Origin: Piscicola geometra
Taxonomy: Eukaryota > Annelida > Clitellata > Hirudinida > Piscicolidae
Direction: 5' to 3'
NCBI GenBank assembly: GCA_943735955.1
Contig: OX030958.1
Coordinates: 11,653,362 to 11,717,361, forward strand
DNA length: 64,000 nucleotides
Below are positions 37,968 to 61,400 of the stretch, one piece after another. Under the pieces are notes generated by a model. It searched no databases, was not told where the DNA came from, and saw nothing but the letters and a program-made list of their open reading frames with translations. The position numbers and the translations under genes are program-made. Positions within the stretch are counted from its first letter, which is position 1. Each line of letters opens with the position of its first letter.

Positions 37968-38999
37968 CTGTTTCAGTTGGCAGTAGAACAAAACTTTTCC
38001 TCGACTGAAGTTTTCCACTCCACACTGCACCTCCAGCACCTCCCCCACCTCGAACAACCTCTTGCTCAAAGCCACTTCCACACTCACCCTTGCCCCACCC
38101 ATACAACACGGCATCCAGCTGGGTGGCGAATGCTTTCGCTTGCAGACTGTCTTTTGAATGGTGAGATGAGTTATGCTCCAATTGAATTCTTCAAATGTTG
38201 CGCCACACAACCACACATTCACCTTGTAGAGTTCTGGTGGCAAGGAAGGACGAGACGCAACCACCAGAAAATCCTTGCAAACAACCAAAGATTCTCCCCT
38301 CGAAGTGGTCGCCACTGCTTCAACGCTGTAGCGGACGCTGAAGAAAGTAGTCTGGAAGGTGGGAGGCAGATGGAGAGGTAAGGAGAAGTTGAACGGGTGT
38401 TTGGCGCTGTTCGATCGCTGGAAACTGCAGACTTTACCACTGGGACCTTCCAAACCTTTCTTTTCCCCGTCAATGACAAAACATTCATCTTCTCTTGCTT
38501 CCTTCACCTTCCAGATATCTAGTTTGAGGTTTCTTTCACTTTCCTTTTCATCATCTTCATCGTCTTCCAGAATGCAAAAAAGTTCAGGTTTTCCTTCTGT
38601 AATGGCGTTTCATATTCACAAACATGTCAGTCACGAACTCTAGAGGAGCTTTTTGCCACTCACCAACCAATCAGAGTCTTTGTTGCTTCGATCATCAGTT
38701 CCTCATCGACCTTGTCAGCCGCTTCTATTCTCTTCTTTGCTTTCATCACCACCTTCAAACCTGTCATTTTGTTTACTTAAAGATAAAGGGTTTACCGGAG
38801 AATGCATCAATTATTTCAGCAGATAGGCATTTTACCAATTCAACTTACCTACAACACGACAAGATGGCAGTTTCTTTATGACAACCACTCCACAGACATC
38901 ATGTCCTGTCACGTGAGGTGTGTCCTCCACCTCTAGACTCAAAGCCTTCCTTCGACGCCTGCTCCCAGTCGCCCCTGAGGTGTTCTTTGAGGGGTTCAT
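37968..38999 (-). CDS. Alpha-arrestin-like (ARRDC-type) protein, 3' part not found
   Basis: Exons on the minus strand: 38849-38999 (ATG at 38999), 38668-38760, 38223-38596 and about 37968-38153. The first three joins are in phase. The arrestin N-domain is indicated by an FNFSLPLHLPPTFQ block followed by VRYSVEAVA, the pattern before the domain's last strands. The start of the C-domain is indicated by VSVEVALSKRLFEVGE and VQCGVENFS. The N-terminal 30 residues are Ser/Arg/Lys-rich. Alpha-arrestins recruit HECT ubiquitin ligases to membrane cargo; no PPxY motif is visible in this part. The segment between 38223 and 38153 is open and could be exonic. After the donor at 37967 the sequence runs into duplication copy 2, and no later arrestin exon was found, so the gene may be truncated or have a distant 3' end. 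Confidence 0.6.
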
Positions 39000-39607
39000 C
39001 GACAACATAAGGCATTCAGAATTTCCTCTTTGTTATAGTTATCATTACAACTTAAAATGTCGAACTAGAACGATCGGCATCAAAACACTAAAACCTTGAA
39101 GGCATTGGGCCTATATATATATATATACAGTCAAGAATTACTTGCAGGTTTGCATGGATGCAGGCTCTATCACAGCAGCCTTGATTGGCCTATTAGATGC
39201 GCCTACATACTGGACGAGATCAACAGATACTCCTCTTCCCTTACAATCATCAAATGACATTGTTTCACGCAGGTTTTACAAAGAATGAAACAACAAGCCA
39301 CTAACCTGCATTGCACAAGACGATTTCAGTTTAGACTTGACAGATTCAATAAGCCTAAACTGATGCCGCCACATGATGCCTATCACTGAGAGTCCTCCTC
39401 TATAACTCTAGCTCATTACATTTCTCATGGTCTTTCAGTCAGGCAAGCACTCAATCCATCCCAATATTTTCTTGCCCGTTTAATGAAACCACGAACTTCA
39501 AAATTAAGTAAAAAAAAGCTGATGAGAAACTCAAAAAAATGATAAGAAACAGCTGATATGAACTCCCAAAGATGATAAGAAACAGCTGATGAGGCAGCAG
39601 AAAAGCT
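39000..39607. other. Short spacer between arrestin-like start and aminopeptidase stop
   Basis: Holds a small (AT)n at about 39113-39126 and the 3' UTR of the aminopeptidase gene. No other feature seen. Confidence 0.5.
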
Positions 39608-49448
<9,841 letters not shown>

Positions 49449-50057
49449 TTCCTCAAATAATTTTTGAGTCAAATCTCAACAGTCGTTAAGGTACAAGCGG
49501 CACAAAATTTAAAAGTGGTCTAAGAATTTCGGGTCATAGCAATGTACAAAGTTTGTACTAAAAACCTCAGATTTTGTTTAAAAAATATGCATTAAAATTT
49601 TTACAATTATATTTTGAAAAATTCTTATTAAATGAATATTTTTTAAATAATAAAATACTATTAATAGTTATTTATAAAAATATAACCCATATTTTATGAA
49701 ATTCATTTTTATTTTAAAATGCATTAAATATTTTTTGAAATTTTGTATACTTTTAATAGTTTTATAGAAATCCTATTTTACTCATTTTAACTTGAGTTTA
49801 CTTTCATATTTTTTCTGAGCCAATTTTAAAAAGAATGAAGAAGTTTTCTTTCAGTCTATTACAAAAATTTGTAGTGGTAAAACATGTTTCAAATAGTTCA
49901 ACTTCCAAAATTCCGGTGTTATTTTTTGATAAAACAACTTCCAAAAGGTTTTTTATTATCACTTAACTGTTTAAAACTTTATCATTAAGTCTTAATGATT
50001 ATGAATGTGTTTTTCTAGGTAAATTTAACATTATATAAAGAAAATATTTTTTTCCAG
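49449..50057. promoter_or_regulatory. Divergent 5' region between NPEPPS and FDPS
   Basis: 609 bp separate the NPEPPS start codon (minus) from the first identified FDPS exon (plus). The region is very AT-rich, with no repeat array, unlike most introns here. It should hold both promoters and the missing first FDPS exon; an ATG at 49835 opening a basic/hydrophobic leader-like peptide up to GTG before GTAAAA is one candidate, but it is out of phase with 50058. Confidence 0.5.
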
Positions 50058-50805
50058 CTTCAAATGCTTTTCTACAAAAGAAATATTTAGAAAATTCACA
50101 TCTACAAATCATCGAGAAAGTAATGCAGATATTTATACAAATTTTGATTCAGTCTACCAGTGTTTGGTTGATGATTTAGTTGATGATGTTCAAAGGGAAG
50201 TACCCGAAGCAAAAAACTGGTTCAAAAAGGTTTAATTTAATTCTTCATATAATATCAAAAAAGAATAAAAATAAATTCAAATATATAATTTATATTGCTA
50301 AAAACAAAACAAAAAATATTATAAAAATGAGCATAATACCTTTCTCAAAACCCGTATCTTTCTTGCAAGGTGATAAACTACAATGTACCACATGGCAAGC
50401 GAAACAGAGGTCTTGCCGTGGTTCAGTCACTCCTTCATCTCAGAGGTTCTTCAAGTCTCAGTGACCTCACAGAGGAGGAGAGGAGGCTTGTCATGGTGCT
50501 GGGATGGTGCATAGAGTTTGTTAGTGCTGCTTTCTTGTACTTTTGATACTTGTCACTGCAGGAGTTTTTAGTATATTAACAGAAGTTCTTGTTCCATAAG
50601 TTTCATAAGTGTTGTTCATGATAGAAATGAGCATGCATGTCTATCACAACTATCACTATCATTATCATCATCATCAACATCATCGTCATCATCACCTCAG
50701 CTACAGGCTTTTTTTTTGGTGGCAGACGACATCATGGATCAGTCTTCCACTCGCCGGGGTATGCCCTGCTGGTATACACAGGTGTCTGCATGCTACTACT
50801 ACTAT

Positions 50806-50897
<92 letters not shown>

Positions 50898-53800
50898 TTA
50901 CCATCACCACTATTACAACTACTACTATTACCATCACTACTACCACAACAACAACTACCACTACTACTAATACCAATAAAGGCACCACAATGACATTCAG
51001 AAGGACGTGGGTCTGGTGGCGGTGAACGACGCCATCTTCTTAGAGGCGTGCGTCTACCACCTCCTTCGCAAGCACCTCAAGGCAAAAGAATACTACCTCG
51101 ACGTCATCGAACTCTTCCACGATGTAGGCGCTTCATTGTTCTACTTTTCATTTTGAAAGTGCTTTTGTTTAGTTGCTTCAATTATTGCTAACATTTAATT
51201 TTATAACAATATTTTATTGTCAACCAATCTACCACCATTTTGTCCATCTATTTATTTATCCATTTATTATCCATGCATCCATCCATCTATGCACCTATCT
51301 ACCCACCCACCCAAACTACCTACCCATCTATCCATCCATCCATCCATCCACCCATCCATCCATCCATCCATCCTCAAGATCACTTTCAAGACGATAAGCG
51401 GCCAGTGCTTGGACACGATGGTGGAGGGCAGAGAGGATGGATGGATGGGTAGATGGATGGATGAGTGCACGATGGATAAGTACCATCGCATAGTCGACCA
51501 CAAGACTGGCTACTACTCCTTCTACCTGCCTGCAGCCTGCGCACTATATATGGTCACCGATTGCTGAGGATTAATTCATCTCACATTTCTTTTTTATTAT
51601 TATTATCTTCACCGATTGGTATTTTGAAAACCGATTTTAAAAAGTAGCTTCAATACATTAATACATTTATAATTTATGTACAAATATAATGTCACTTATG
51701 AAAAATAAATAGGTATGCAATATTGATAGAATTAATTAGTTAATAATTAAACTTAATTTATATAATAATGTCACTTAAAATGAAATGTATTATTATGATG
51801 ATGATGATGATTACCACCACCACCACAGGAGGGCATCAGAGACATGCGTTCGCACGAAGAGTGCAAGAGGATCCTCCTCCAGATGGCGAGGCACTTCCAA
51901 ATACAGGCGTGTGTCCTCTCTACCACTCATTACCATTATCATTACCACTCGTTATCATTATCATTACCACTCATTATCATTATTCTATTATTTAATTAGA
52001 TAACATAGGTATTATTATATTAATCATTATAATCATCATTCATAATGAATATTCTTTAATAGATACCATTTAATTAGATATATATATATAGGGTTGTGCC
52101 GAGGTTTTTAATACAAAGAATCGTGTTTAGTTCCCAATGGATACCTCACTGCACCTTATGCATGGGGTTTTAAGGTAGTTATAAACTATTATCTTAGTAC
52201 CAAAACTACTATCACCACCACCACCACCACTACTACTATCACCACCACCACCACCACTACTACTATCACCACCATCACCACCACAGGATGACTACCTGGA
52301 TTGCTATGGAGACCCATCAGTCACGGGTGAGTGGCTTGAATGGGACAGACTGGTTATAGCAGTTGATGTCAGGCTCTATTTAAACAGTTGCATTAGTGAT
52401 CAATAAATTATCTGAATATGTTATAAATTAATATATTTAAAATAAATTTAAATAAAGTCTATTAATTACTGGAAAAAGTAATTTATATAAAAAATGACTT
52501 TCGGACTCAATGCCTTTGGTAACTCCAAGGGATTTTGATGAAATGCTTGCTTGCACCACCACCACCATCACCACCACCAAGACCACCACCACCGCCATCA
52601 CTACCACCACCACCACCACCACCATGACCACCACCACTACCAAGACCACCACCGCCACCATCACTACCACCACCACCACCACCACCATGACTACCACCAC
52701 CACCATGACCACCACCACCACCATGACTACCACCACCACCACCACCACCATGACCACCACCACCACCGCCACCATGACCACCACCACCGCCACCATGACC
52801 ACCACCACCACCATGACCACCACCACCACCACCACCACCATGACCACCACCGCCACCATGACCACCACCGCCACCACCATGACCACCACCGCCACCATGA
52901 CTTCCACCACCACCGCCACCATGACTTCTACCACCACCGCCACCACCACCACCATGACCACCACCACCACCACCACTACCACCATGACCACCACCACCAC
53001 CGCCATGACCACCACCACCACTACCACCACCACCACCATGACCACCACCACGACCACCACTACCACCATGACCACCACCATGACCACTACCACCACCACC
53101 ACCACCACCATGACCACCACCACGACCACCACCACTACCACCACCACCACCATGACTACCACCACCACCACCACTACCACCACCACCACCATGACCACCA
53201 CCACCACCACGACCACCACCACCACCACCACCATGACCACCACCACCACTACCATGACCACCACCACCACCACCACCATGACCACCACCACCACCACCAT
53301 GACCACCACCATGACCACCACCACGACCACCACCACCACCACGACCACCACCACCACCACCATCACTCCCACCACCACCATGACCACCACCACTACCATG
53401 ACCACCACCACTACCATGACCACCACCACTACCATGACCACCACCACCACCACCACCATGACCAACACCATGACCACCACCACGACCACCACCACCACCA
53501 CGACCACCACCACCACCATCACTCCCACCACCACCATGACCACCACCACTACCATGACCACCACCACTACCACCACCGCCACCATGACCACCACCACCAT
53601 GACCACCACCACCATGACCACCACCACCATGACCACTACCAACACCACCACCATGACCACCACCACGACGACCACCACCACCACCACCACCATGACTACC
53701 ACCACCACCACCACTACCACCACCACCACCATGACCACCACCACGACCACCACCACCACCACCATGACCACCACTACCACTACCATGACCACCACCACCA

Positions 53801-55674
53801 CCACCACCATGACCACCACCACCACCACCACCATCACTCCCACCACCACCATGACCACCACCACTACCATGACCACCACCACCACCACTACCATGACCAC
53901 CACCACCACCACCACCATGACCACCACCATGACCACCACCACGACCACCACCACCACCACGACCACCACCACCACCACCATCACTCCCACCACCACCATG
54001 ACCACCACCACTACCATGACCACCACCACTACCATGACCACCACCACTACCATGACCACCACCACCACCACCACCATGACCAACACCATGACCACCACCA
54101 CGACCACCACCACCACCACGACCACCACCACCACCATCACTCCCACCACCACCATGACCACCACCACTACCATGACCACCACCACCACCACTACCACCAC
54201 CGCCACCATGACCACCACCACCATGACCACCACCACCATGACCACTACCAACACCACCACCATGACCACCACCACGACGACCACCACCACCACCACCACC
54301 ATGACTACCACCACCACCACCACTACCACCACCACCACCATGACCACCACCACGACCACCACCACCACCACCATGACCACCACTACCACTACCATGACCA
54401 CCACCACCACCACCACCATGACCACCACCACCACCACCACCATCACTCCCACCACCACCATGACCACCACCACTACCATGACCACCACCACCACCACTAC
54501 CATGACCACCACCACCACCACCACCATGACCACCACCACCACCACCATGACCACCACCACGACGACCACCACCACCACCACCACCACCATCACTCCCACC
54601 ACCACCATGACCACCACCACTACCATGACCACCACCACCACCACTACCATGACCACCACCACCACCACCACCATGACCACCACCACCACCACCACTACCA
54701 TGACCACCACCACCACCACTACCATGACCACCACCACCATGACCACCACCACCACCACCATGACCACCACCACCACCATCACCACCATGACCACCACCAC
54801 CACCACCATGACCACCACCACCACCACCATGACCACCACCACCACCACCACCACCACCACCACCACCACCATGACCACCACCACCACCACCACCACCACG
54901 ACTACCATGACCACCACCACCACGACAACCATGACCACCACCACCACCACTACCATGACCACCACCACCACCACCACCATGACCACCACCACCACCACCA
55001 CTACCATGACCACCACCACCACCACTACCATGACCACCACCACCATGACCACCACCACCACCACCACCATGACCACCATGACCACCACCACCACCACCAT
55101 GACTGCCACCACCACCACCACCATCATGAGCACCACCACCACCATGACCACCATGACTACCACCACCACCACCTCAGGCAAGGTGGGCACGGACATTGAG
55201 GACAAGAAGTGCTCGTGGTTGCTGGTCGAGGCCCTCTCCAGGACGACGCCACTGCAAAGAAGTTCTTTGCAGGTGCGCTTGCGTGTGGTAGATGTGGTGA
55301 GGAGCCTTGGTTTTCAGTGCCTGTGTGTTTTTAATTCGAAGTTGTGCTTACTTGTGAAAGAATTAATAGTTTGAAGATTGTAATGGAGGTTTTATGAAAT
55401 GATTAGTGATTCAAAATTAAAACAATTTCGTTAATTTAATTATTTAATGAATAACAATGAAGTAAAACAACAGGAAAACTACGGAATAAAAGACGCGAAG
55501 TGTGTGGCGGTGGTGAAGCAGATATACGCTGACTTGCAGATGGACAGGGTGTTTGAGGACTTCCAAGAAGACAGCCACCGAGACATACTCACGCTGATCG
55601 ACAGAAGTACAAGCAAGCTGCCAAAGAAGATGTTCCTTCACTACGCTGAGAAGATATACAAGAGGAAGAAGTGA
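50058..55674 (+). CDS. FDPS: Farnesyl diphosphate synthase
   Basis: Exons: 50058-50229, 50370-50519, 50707-50781, 51001-51123, 51379-51552, 51829-51906, 52287-52326, 55178-55272, 55474-55674 (TGA). Phases agree throughout; about 368 aa are covered, so only the N-terminal start exon is missing. The enzyme condenses isopentenyl with dimethylallyl and geranyl diphosphate to farnesyl diphosphate for isoprenoids. Visible landmarks: [12 protein letters not shown] (substrate site), first Asp-rich motif [19 protein letters not shown], second Asp-rich motif [19 protein letters not shown], and the C-terminal KIYKRKK. Both metal-binding motifs are intact. Oddities: an enlarged loop in exon 5 rich in Gly, Trp and Met made from a GGAT repeat; the intron after exon 6 starts with GC rather than GT; the intron before exon 8 is 2.85 kb of (ACC)-rich repeat. 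Exon 1 needs an upstream exon in phase 2, perhaps with a targeting leader. Confidence 0.95.
50790..50897 (+). repeat. (TAC)n microsatellite in FDPS intron 3
   Basis: About 35 TAC triplets, then imperfect (TAC/CAC)n to about 50970. Confidence 0.95.
51274..51375 (+). repeat. (CATC)n repeat just before the FDPS exon 5 acceptor
   Basis: CATC/CACC words run to within 4 bp of the acceptor at 51377-51378. The exon itself contains the complementary GGAT repeat at about 51436-51463. Confidence 0.9.
52550..55176 (+). repeat. 2.6-kb (ACC)-rich minisatellite with CATGACCACC units
   Basis: It fills the FDPS intron between exons 7 and 8 up to the acceptor CTCAG at 55173-55177. Units are (CAC/ACC)n with periodic CATGACC, CACGACC and CACTACC words. 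A CATCACTCCCACC marker appears at 53361, 53517 and 53832 and again at 53979, 54135 and 54441, showing a duplicated block of about 615 bp. Frames on both strands are open for hundreds of codons only because the unit is triplet-based. Confidence 0.97.
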
Positions 55675-56515
55675 CATCATCTATCAAAATGGTTTTTTGT
55701 GTGTAAACTTTAATTGACAATGTGGTGGGATAATAGGTGGGTTAATTTAATTAACTTTAATTGACAATGTAATAGGATAATAAGTGGGTTAATTTAATTA
55801 ATTCGAGAGATAATGTAAATTCAATGCGCTAGTTTAAGGCGTTAAATCGATGATGCCACAGATGAGAGCAAAGATGTATAATCATCATCATAACCATGTA
55901 AAATCATCATCATAACAAGAGTATATTAAAGCATATTTTTTATTCATTTTTTATCAGGTCGGAGATTTTTATTAATTTTATTAAACCTTTATTATAATTA
56001 ATAAATGTCGAGCACGGATGAAGGTGGAAAGTTCAAATTGGCGACAGACTCCTATCGATGAACTACTTCATTGGGGTGACCAATGCCGAAAAGAATGTAA
56101 ATAAAACTCAATCAGTTTAATAATAAAGTAAGAAACTTTTTAAATTTAATCATTTAAATTGCCTTATTTTCGGGAAGATTTGAAGTGAGCTGACTTAAAT
56201 AATAACTAAACCTTTGAAAAGACAAACGAAAATTTAGCGTCATTAACGTAATAAAAAATATGATAAAATGAAATAAAATGAAGTTTTAATAAGGAAAGAA
56301 TTACTTTAAATATATTAAATTATATTAAAATGAGTTACTTTAAATATATTTTATTTAAGATCTTTGGCTTTATGGTTAATACACAGTTAAGACGTTATAA
56401 ATTCCTAAGGAATGACTTCGCAGTCCGCGCACTTATAAATAAGAGTACAAACCGTCTTTTAGAAAGAGAATATACCTTAAATTATCTTTTGTTTATTATA
56501 TTTAATACTTATTCC
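55675..56515. other. Convergent 3' region between FDPS and the WHIM-like gene
   Basis: AT-rich DNA with two near-copies of a TTAATTGACAATGT-containing segment (about 55705-55760 and 55755-55800). AATAAA hexamers at about 56100 and 56122 could serve FDPS. No other ORF is supported. Confidence 0.45.
56492..56497 (-). terminator. Candidate polyadenylation signal of the WHIM-like gene
   Basis: TTTATT on the plus strand (AATAAA on the minus strand), 18 bp after the stop codon at 56516-56518, implying an unusually short 3' UTR if used. Confidence 0.4.
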
Positions 56516-58377
56516 TTAATTGGTTTTACTCGTCGTATCAACAAAGGTGTTAGTTGTGTGACAATCATTTGTTGTCGTCGTGGTTGTTGTAACAGGGTTG
56601 CTGTTGTTGGTGGCTTTGAGGATGGAGTAAAGGTTGAATGGCTGTGACATGGAATTTTCTTGCAATTTATTAATTAAATGCTGGTGTGATTGAAGTTGTT
56701 GTAGTTGTTGGTTACTTTGTTGCAATTGTTGTTGGTTACTTTGTTGCAATTGTTGTTGTTGGTTACTTTGTTGTTGTTGCTGGTTACTTTGTTGCAGTTG
56801 TTGTTGCTGGTTACTTTGTTGCAGTTGTTGTTGCTGGTTACTTTGTTGCAATTGTAGTTGTTGTTGGTTCATTGATATGTGTTGTTGTAGGAGGAGTTTA
56901 GTGGGGGCTCTGAGTTGGTTGCAGGGCACAATGGCGACCGGACGTTTCGTGCTCATCTTGTTGCTGACGACTACTTGCTTCAGTTGTTGTTGTTGTTGTG
57001 GTAGAAGGCCTAGAGTGTGGTTGTTGTTGTTGTTGCCAAGTTGCGGTTGCATGGTGAGAGTGTTGAGAAGTTTATGCTGGGAGTTTCCTTGTTGTTGATG
57101 TTGTTGCAAGTTGATGATGTTGGAAACCTTGGAGGGTGGAGAGGTGTTGAGCTTGATGATGTTGCTAGGCAGTTGTAGAGGCTGTTGCTGTTGTTGGTTG
57201 GAAGGCATAGTGTTGACTAGTATCTTCTGTTGGTTGTTGTTGTTGATGAAGAGCTTGGAAGCGATATTGGAGTTGAGAGGGAGTGTGGAGAGGCCTTTGG
57301 AGGTGAGATGGAGTGGTTTGGAGTGATTGGAGAGGTGTAGGAAAGGTCTCTGCACCCCAATGTTGTCGTTGTGGTTGTTGGGCAGTTGTAGCAGTTTCAA
57401 TTGAGACGCCTGTTGTTTCGTTGGCGATTGCTGCAACTGCTGTTGAAGGTGTAATTGCTGAAACTGGACTTGTTGAGAATGTTGCAGTTGTGGTTGTTGC
57501 AAATGTGGTTGCAGTTGTGGTTGTTGTAAATGTGGTTGTTGAGGGGTAGTTGACGTCTGGTTGCGTTGCAGTGTTGCGAGTAGTTGTTGTATGCTGAGAT
57601 TATTGTTGGCTGTCTTGCCAGCTACATTAGTGCCGCCTAGTTTGTTCAACATGAGGCTTTGTATGTTGAGACCACTTAGTTGTTGTTGTTGTTGATGATG
57701 ATGTTGTTGTTGTTGATGATGTTGTTGTTGGTGTTGCAGTTGTTGCAGACTTACGAGAGACAACACATTTGTGGGTGCTCTACTGACTTGGATGGACGGG
57801 TGGGCATCATCATCATCATGACCACCTCCTTGCGGCGGGTCGATGACGGCGTTGTTGACCTCATGCGTGCCTCCACTTGGCGGGTCAGTTGACGGGTTTG
57901 CTGCCGCAGTCTGCTGACTTGAAAGTCTGAAGACTGATGAATTAGCAGTGGCGTCCACCACCACCACAGCAGCAGTGGTGGCCCTGCTGAGGTTGGTGCA
58001 GGATGGATTGGAGGTCGGCGACGGGGCATCTGGTTTGCTCATGCTTAGGAGATTCCTAATGGTGTCTGTGCCGTGGAGGGAAAGCCTGGTGTCTAACATG
58101 GATGTATGGATGGAGGGGTGGTTGGTGGAGGATGGATGGATGGAGGAGTGGTTGGTGGTGGAGGAGGATGGAGGAGTGTAGAGTTTAAAGTTGTTGGGTG
58201 GTGGTGCGCTGATGACGGTGGATGAGATTCGGTGGTTAGTGGGTGTTTTGAGTGGAGTGGTTGATGATTGGTGGTTGAGAGTGGATGGTGGTTGTTGAGA
58301 AGGGTTTAAAATGTTGTTGAATGTGTGAAGAGCTTGGCCATTGTTTGCTTGTGGGAGGTTTGTGTTTATGTTGCTAA

Positions 58378-58417
<40 letters not shown>

Positions 58418-61400
58418 GGTGAGCATTTTGAGAAGATTGTCGTTGGCATTCAGATGAATGAATTGCACTTTGCCATCCATGGATGGAATCTGCAGAGTAA
58501 TCAACTGTTGTTGTTGCTGCTGGGGTTGTAGTTGTTGTTGTTGTGGTTGCTGTTGTTGTGGTTGCTGGTGATACTGTTGCTGTTGTTGTGAACGAATTTG
58601 TTGTTGCTGATGCTGCAATTGTTGCATTTGATTTTGTTGTTGTTGCTGGAAATCCTGTTCCATCCTCATCTGCTTCGACTGCTGGCACTGCATCAGCAGC
58701 TGCTTCTGCAGTCTTTGTTGCGCATTGGTGTTGTTATGCAAGCTGCTCTGTTGCTGTTGTTGCTGCAACTGCTGGAAATGTTTCAGTTGCTGTTGCGAGT
58801 CGACGAACTTGGTGGAGGAGGAGATGAAGGAGAGGGGCGTGTGTGACTGCGGCTGCTGCAGCAACGACTCCTCCTCCTCCTCGACACCACCACGATGCCC
58901 CTCGTACTCTGCAATGACGTTGTCGGCGTTTTCGAAGAGCAGGTTGAAGTTCTTCGGCTGGCACGCCCTGCTCAGCGAACGTCGACTCTTCTTGACCGGA
59001 GTGCTCTGTGGCGAGTGGCTTTGCGGCTGGTTGTGTCGCTTCCTGAGGACTCTTCCCTCGCTCAGCAACATCGCCACGTTCAAGTCCATCTCACTGACGC
59101 TGGCGTCGACGTTGCTGTCTTCTTCGTTGGCGTTCTCTCCTTTGGCGGCTCCCTTCTTCTTCTCCAGAGCCTTGATGCGAGCAATCGTCTCCAGCGAGAT
59201 GTGCCTGTGGACGCTGTCTTCTTCGGCGACACTCTCAGCCGCAGTGGTCGGGTCGTAGTCGGGGTCGCTCGTTTGCGAGCACGTCTGATCAGCGTCGACC
59301 GCGTCTGAGCCGGTCTCTTCCGTTGGAGGAAGTTCTGGAGGAGGCTCCTGGAAGCTCTCGTGCTCTCTCCGCATCGACATCCGCTTCTTCTTCAGCGCCT
59401 GCAGTAGCTCGCCTGGAATGAATGTGGTGGTTGTGATGATGGTGGTGGTGATTGTGATGATGGTGGTTGTGATGATGGTGGTGGTGATAATGATGGTGGT
59501 GGTGATGATGGTGGGGGTGATGATGGTGGTGGTGATGGTGGAGGTTGTGATGGTGATGGTGGTGATGATGGTGGTGGTGATTGTGATGATGATGGTTGTG
59601 ATTGTGATGATGGTGGTAGTGATGATGGTGGTGGTTGTGATGATGGTGGTGGTGGTGATGATGGTGGTGGTTGTGATGATGGTGGTGGTGATGATGGTGG
59701 TGGTTGTGATGATGGTGGTTGTGATGATGGTAGTGGTGGTGATGGTGATTGTGATGATGGTGGTGGTTGTGATGATGGTGGTGGTGATGATGGTGGTGGT
59801 TGTGATGATGGTGGTTGTGATGATGGTGGTGGTGATTGTGATGGTGGTGGTTGTGATGATGGTGGTTGTGATGATGGTGGTGGTGATGATGGTGGTGGTG
59901 ATTGTGATGATGGTGGTGGTGATTGTGATGGTGGTGGTGATTGTGATGGTGGTGGTGATTGTGATGATGGTGATGGTTGTGATGGTGCGGGTGTGATAAT
60001 GGTGGTGGTGATTGTGATGGTGGTGATTGTGATGGTGGTAGTGGTTGTGATGATGGTGGAAATGGACTGATAAGTAATTGAGTTTATTTTAAATTACTCG
60101 GCTGATGAATCTTTCATTCATGCATCCATCAATTCATTCCTCAACTCATCCATCCATCAATTCATTCCTCAACTCATCCATCCATCAATTCATTCCTCAA
60201 CTCATCCATCCATCAATTCATTCCTCAACTCATCCATCCATCAATTCACCCTTCCATTCATCATGCATGCACTCTTCCATTCATCGTGCATGCACTCACC
60301 TTCGTGGGGTTCAAGGTCAGTCAGGAGTCTCGAGAGGTTGCCATAGAGACGACCTTGTTCAGTCAGTCGCCATCTCTTCACCTTTGCCTTCATCTCGTCC
60401 TGATGATAATGATGGTGGTGATGGTGATGATGTTGATGATAGTGAAGATGATAGTGAAGACGATAATGAAGGTGGTGGTGATGATGGTGGTGGTGATGAT
60501 GGTGGTGGTGATGATGGTGGTGGTGATGATTATATTAGTGGTGGTGATGATGATTGGTTAGTGGGGTAATTTGAGGAGATAAATTCATTATTGATTGAGA
60601 TTATCGTGAAACATCGACTCACATTGTAGTTGTCATCCTTTGCTGCTGGAGCTTCTTTCCTATCATCATCACCACCACCACTACCAGCATCATCATCATC
60701 ATCAGCATCATCATCAGCCGCAGCATCACCATTACCAGCATCATTATCATCATTAGCGACCTCATCAGCCTCATCATTACTTTCTTTTCTTTTATTATTA
60801 TTTGTATTAGTTTCTTTATTAAATTTATTTTTGCCAACCTTGTAACTATCATCATCACTGCCACTCCCATCATCACCAACACCACCATCATCACCAACAC
60901 CACCATCATCACCACCTCCATTCATTTCCCTCTTGACATCTCTCCCTTTATCACTATCCCCTCCTCCATCATTATCATCACCACCCCTACCACCACGTGA
61001 TTTACTTTCATCACCATCATCATCATCATCATCATCACCACGCGATCTATCATCATCATCATCAGCACGCCCCTTCTGCCTCTCGCCCTCGATGAAGACC
61101 TGCAGCTCGGGCAGCACCAGAGACCTCATCAGCTGCTTCAGCGACTGCACACACTCTGCCACCAGTGTGAAGGCGCCCTCGTCTGGTCCCTGTGTGTGTG
61201 TTTGTGTGTGTTATTGTGTGTTTATGTGTGTGTGTGTTCCTGTGTGTGTATGTTTATGTGTGTTGGTGCTATGTGTGCGTGATGGTGGTTTGTGATGCAT
61301 GCGTGGGCATGTGTGCATTTGTCTGTAGTGCTAACTGCGTTGTGACGTTCTTTGAGAAATGCTTTGAAAATGTAAATGTAATATCTCACAAAGACAGTCG

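Noticed and set aside
52083..52110. ATATATATATAGGGTTGTGCC, similar in context to the TAGGGTGCTTCC transposon end
   Set aside because: Only the first few bases match and no partner end was found nearby.
52437..55374. Open frames of about 900 codons (His-, Thr/Met- or Val/Met-rich) over the ACC repeat
   Set aside because: Triplet repeat open in several frames; the FDPS exons on both sides join in phase across it.
56686..58846. Several plus-strand Val-, Leu- or Cys-rich ORFs
   Set aside because: Antisense shadows of the Gln-rich last exon of the WHIM-like gene.
59418..59996. Plus-strand Met/Val repeat protein
   Set aside because: Encoded by the GTGATGATGGTG minisatellite in an intron of the minus-strand gene.
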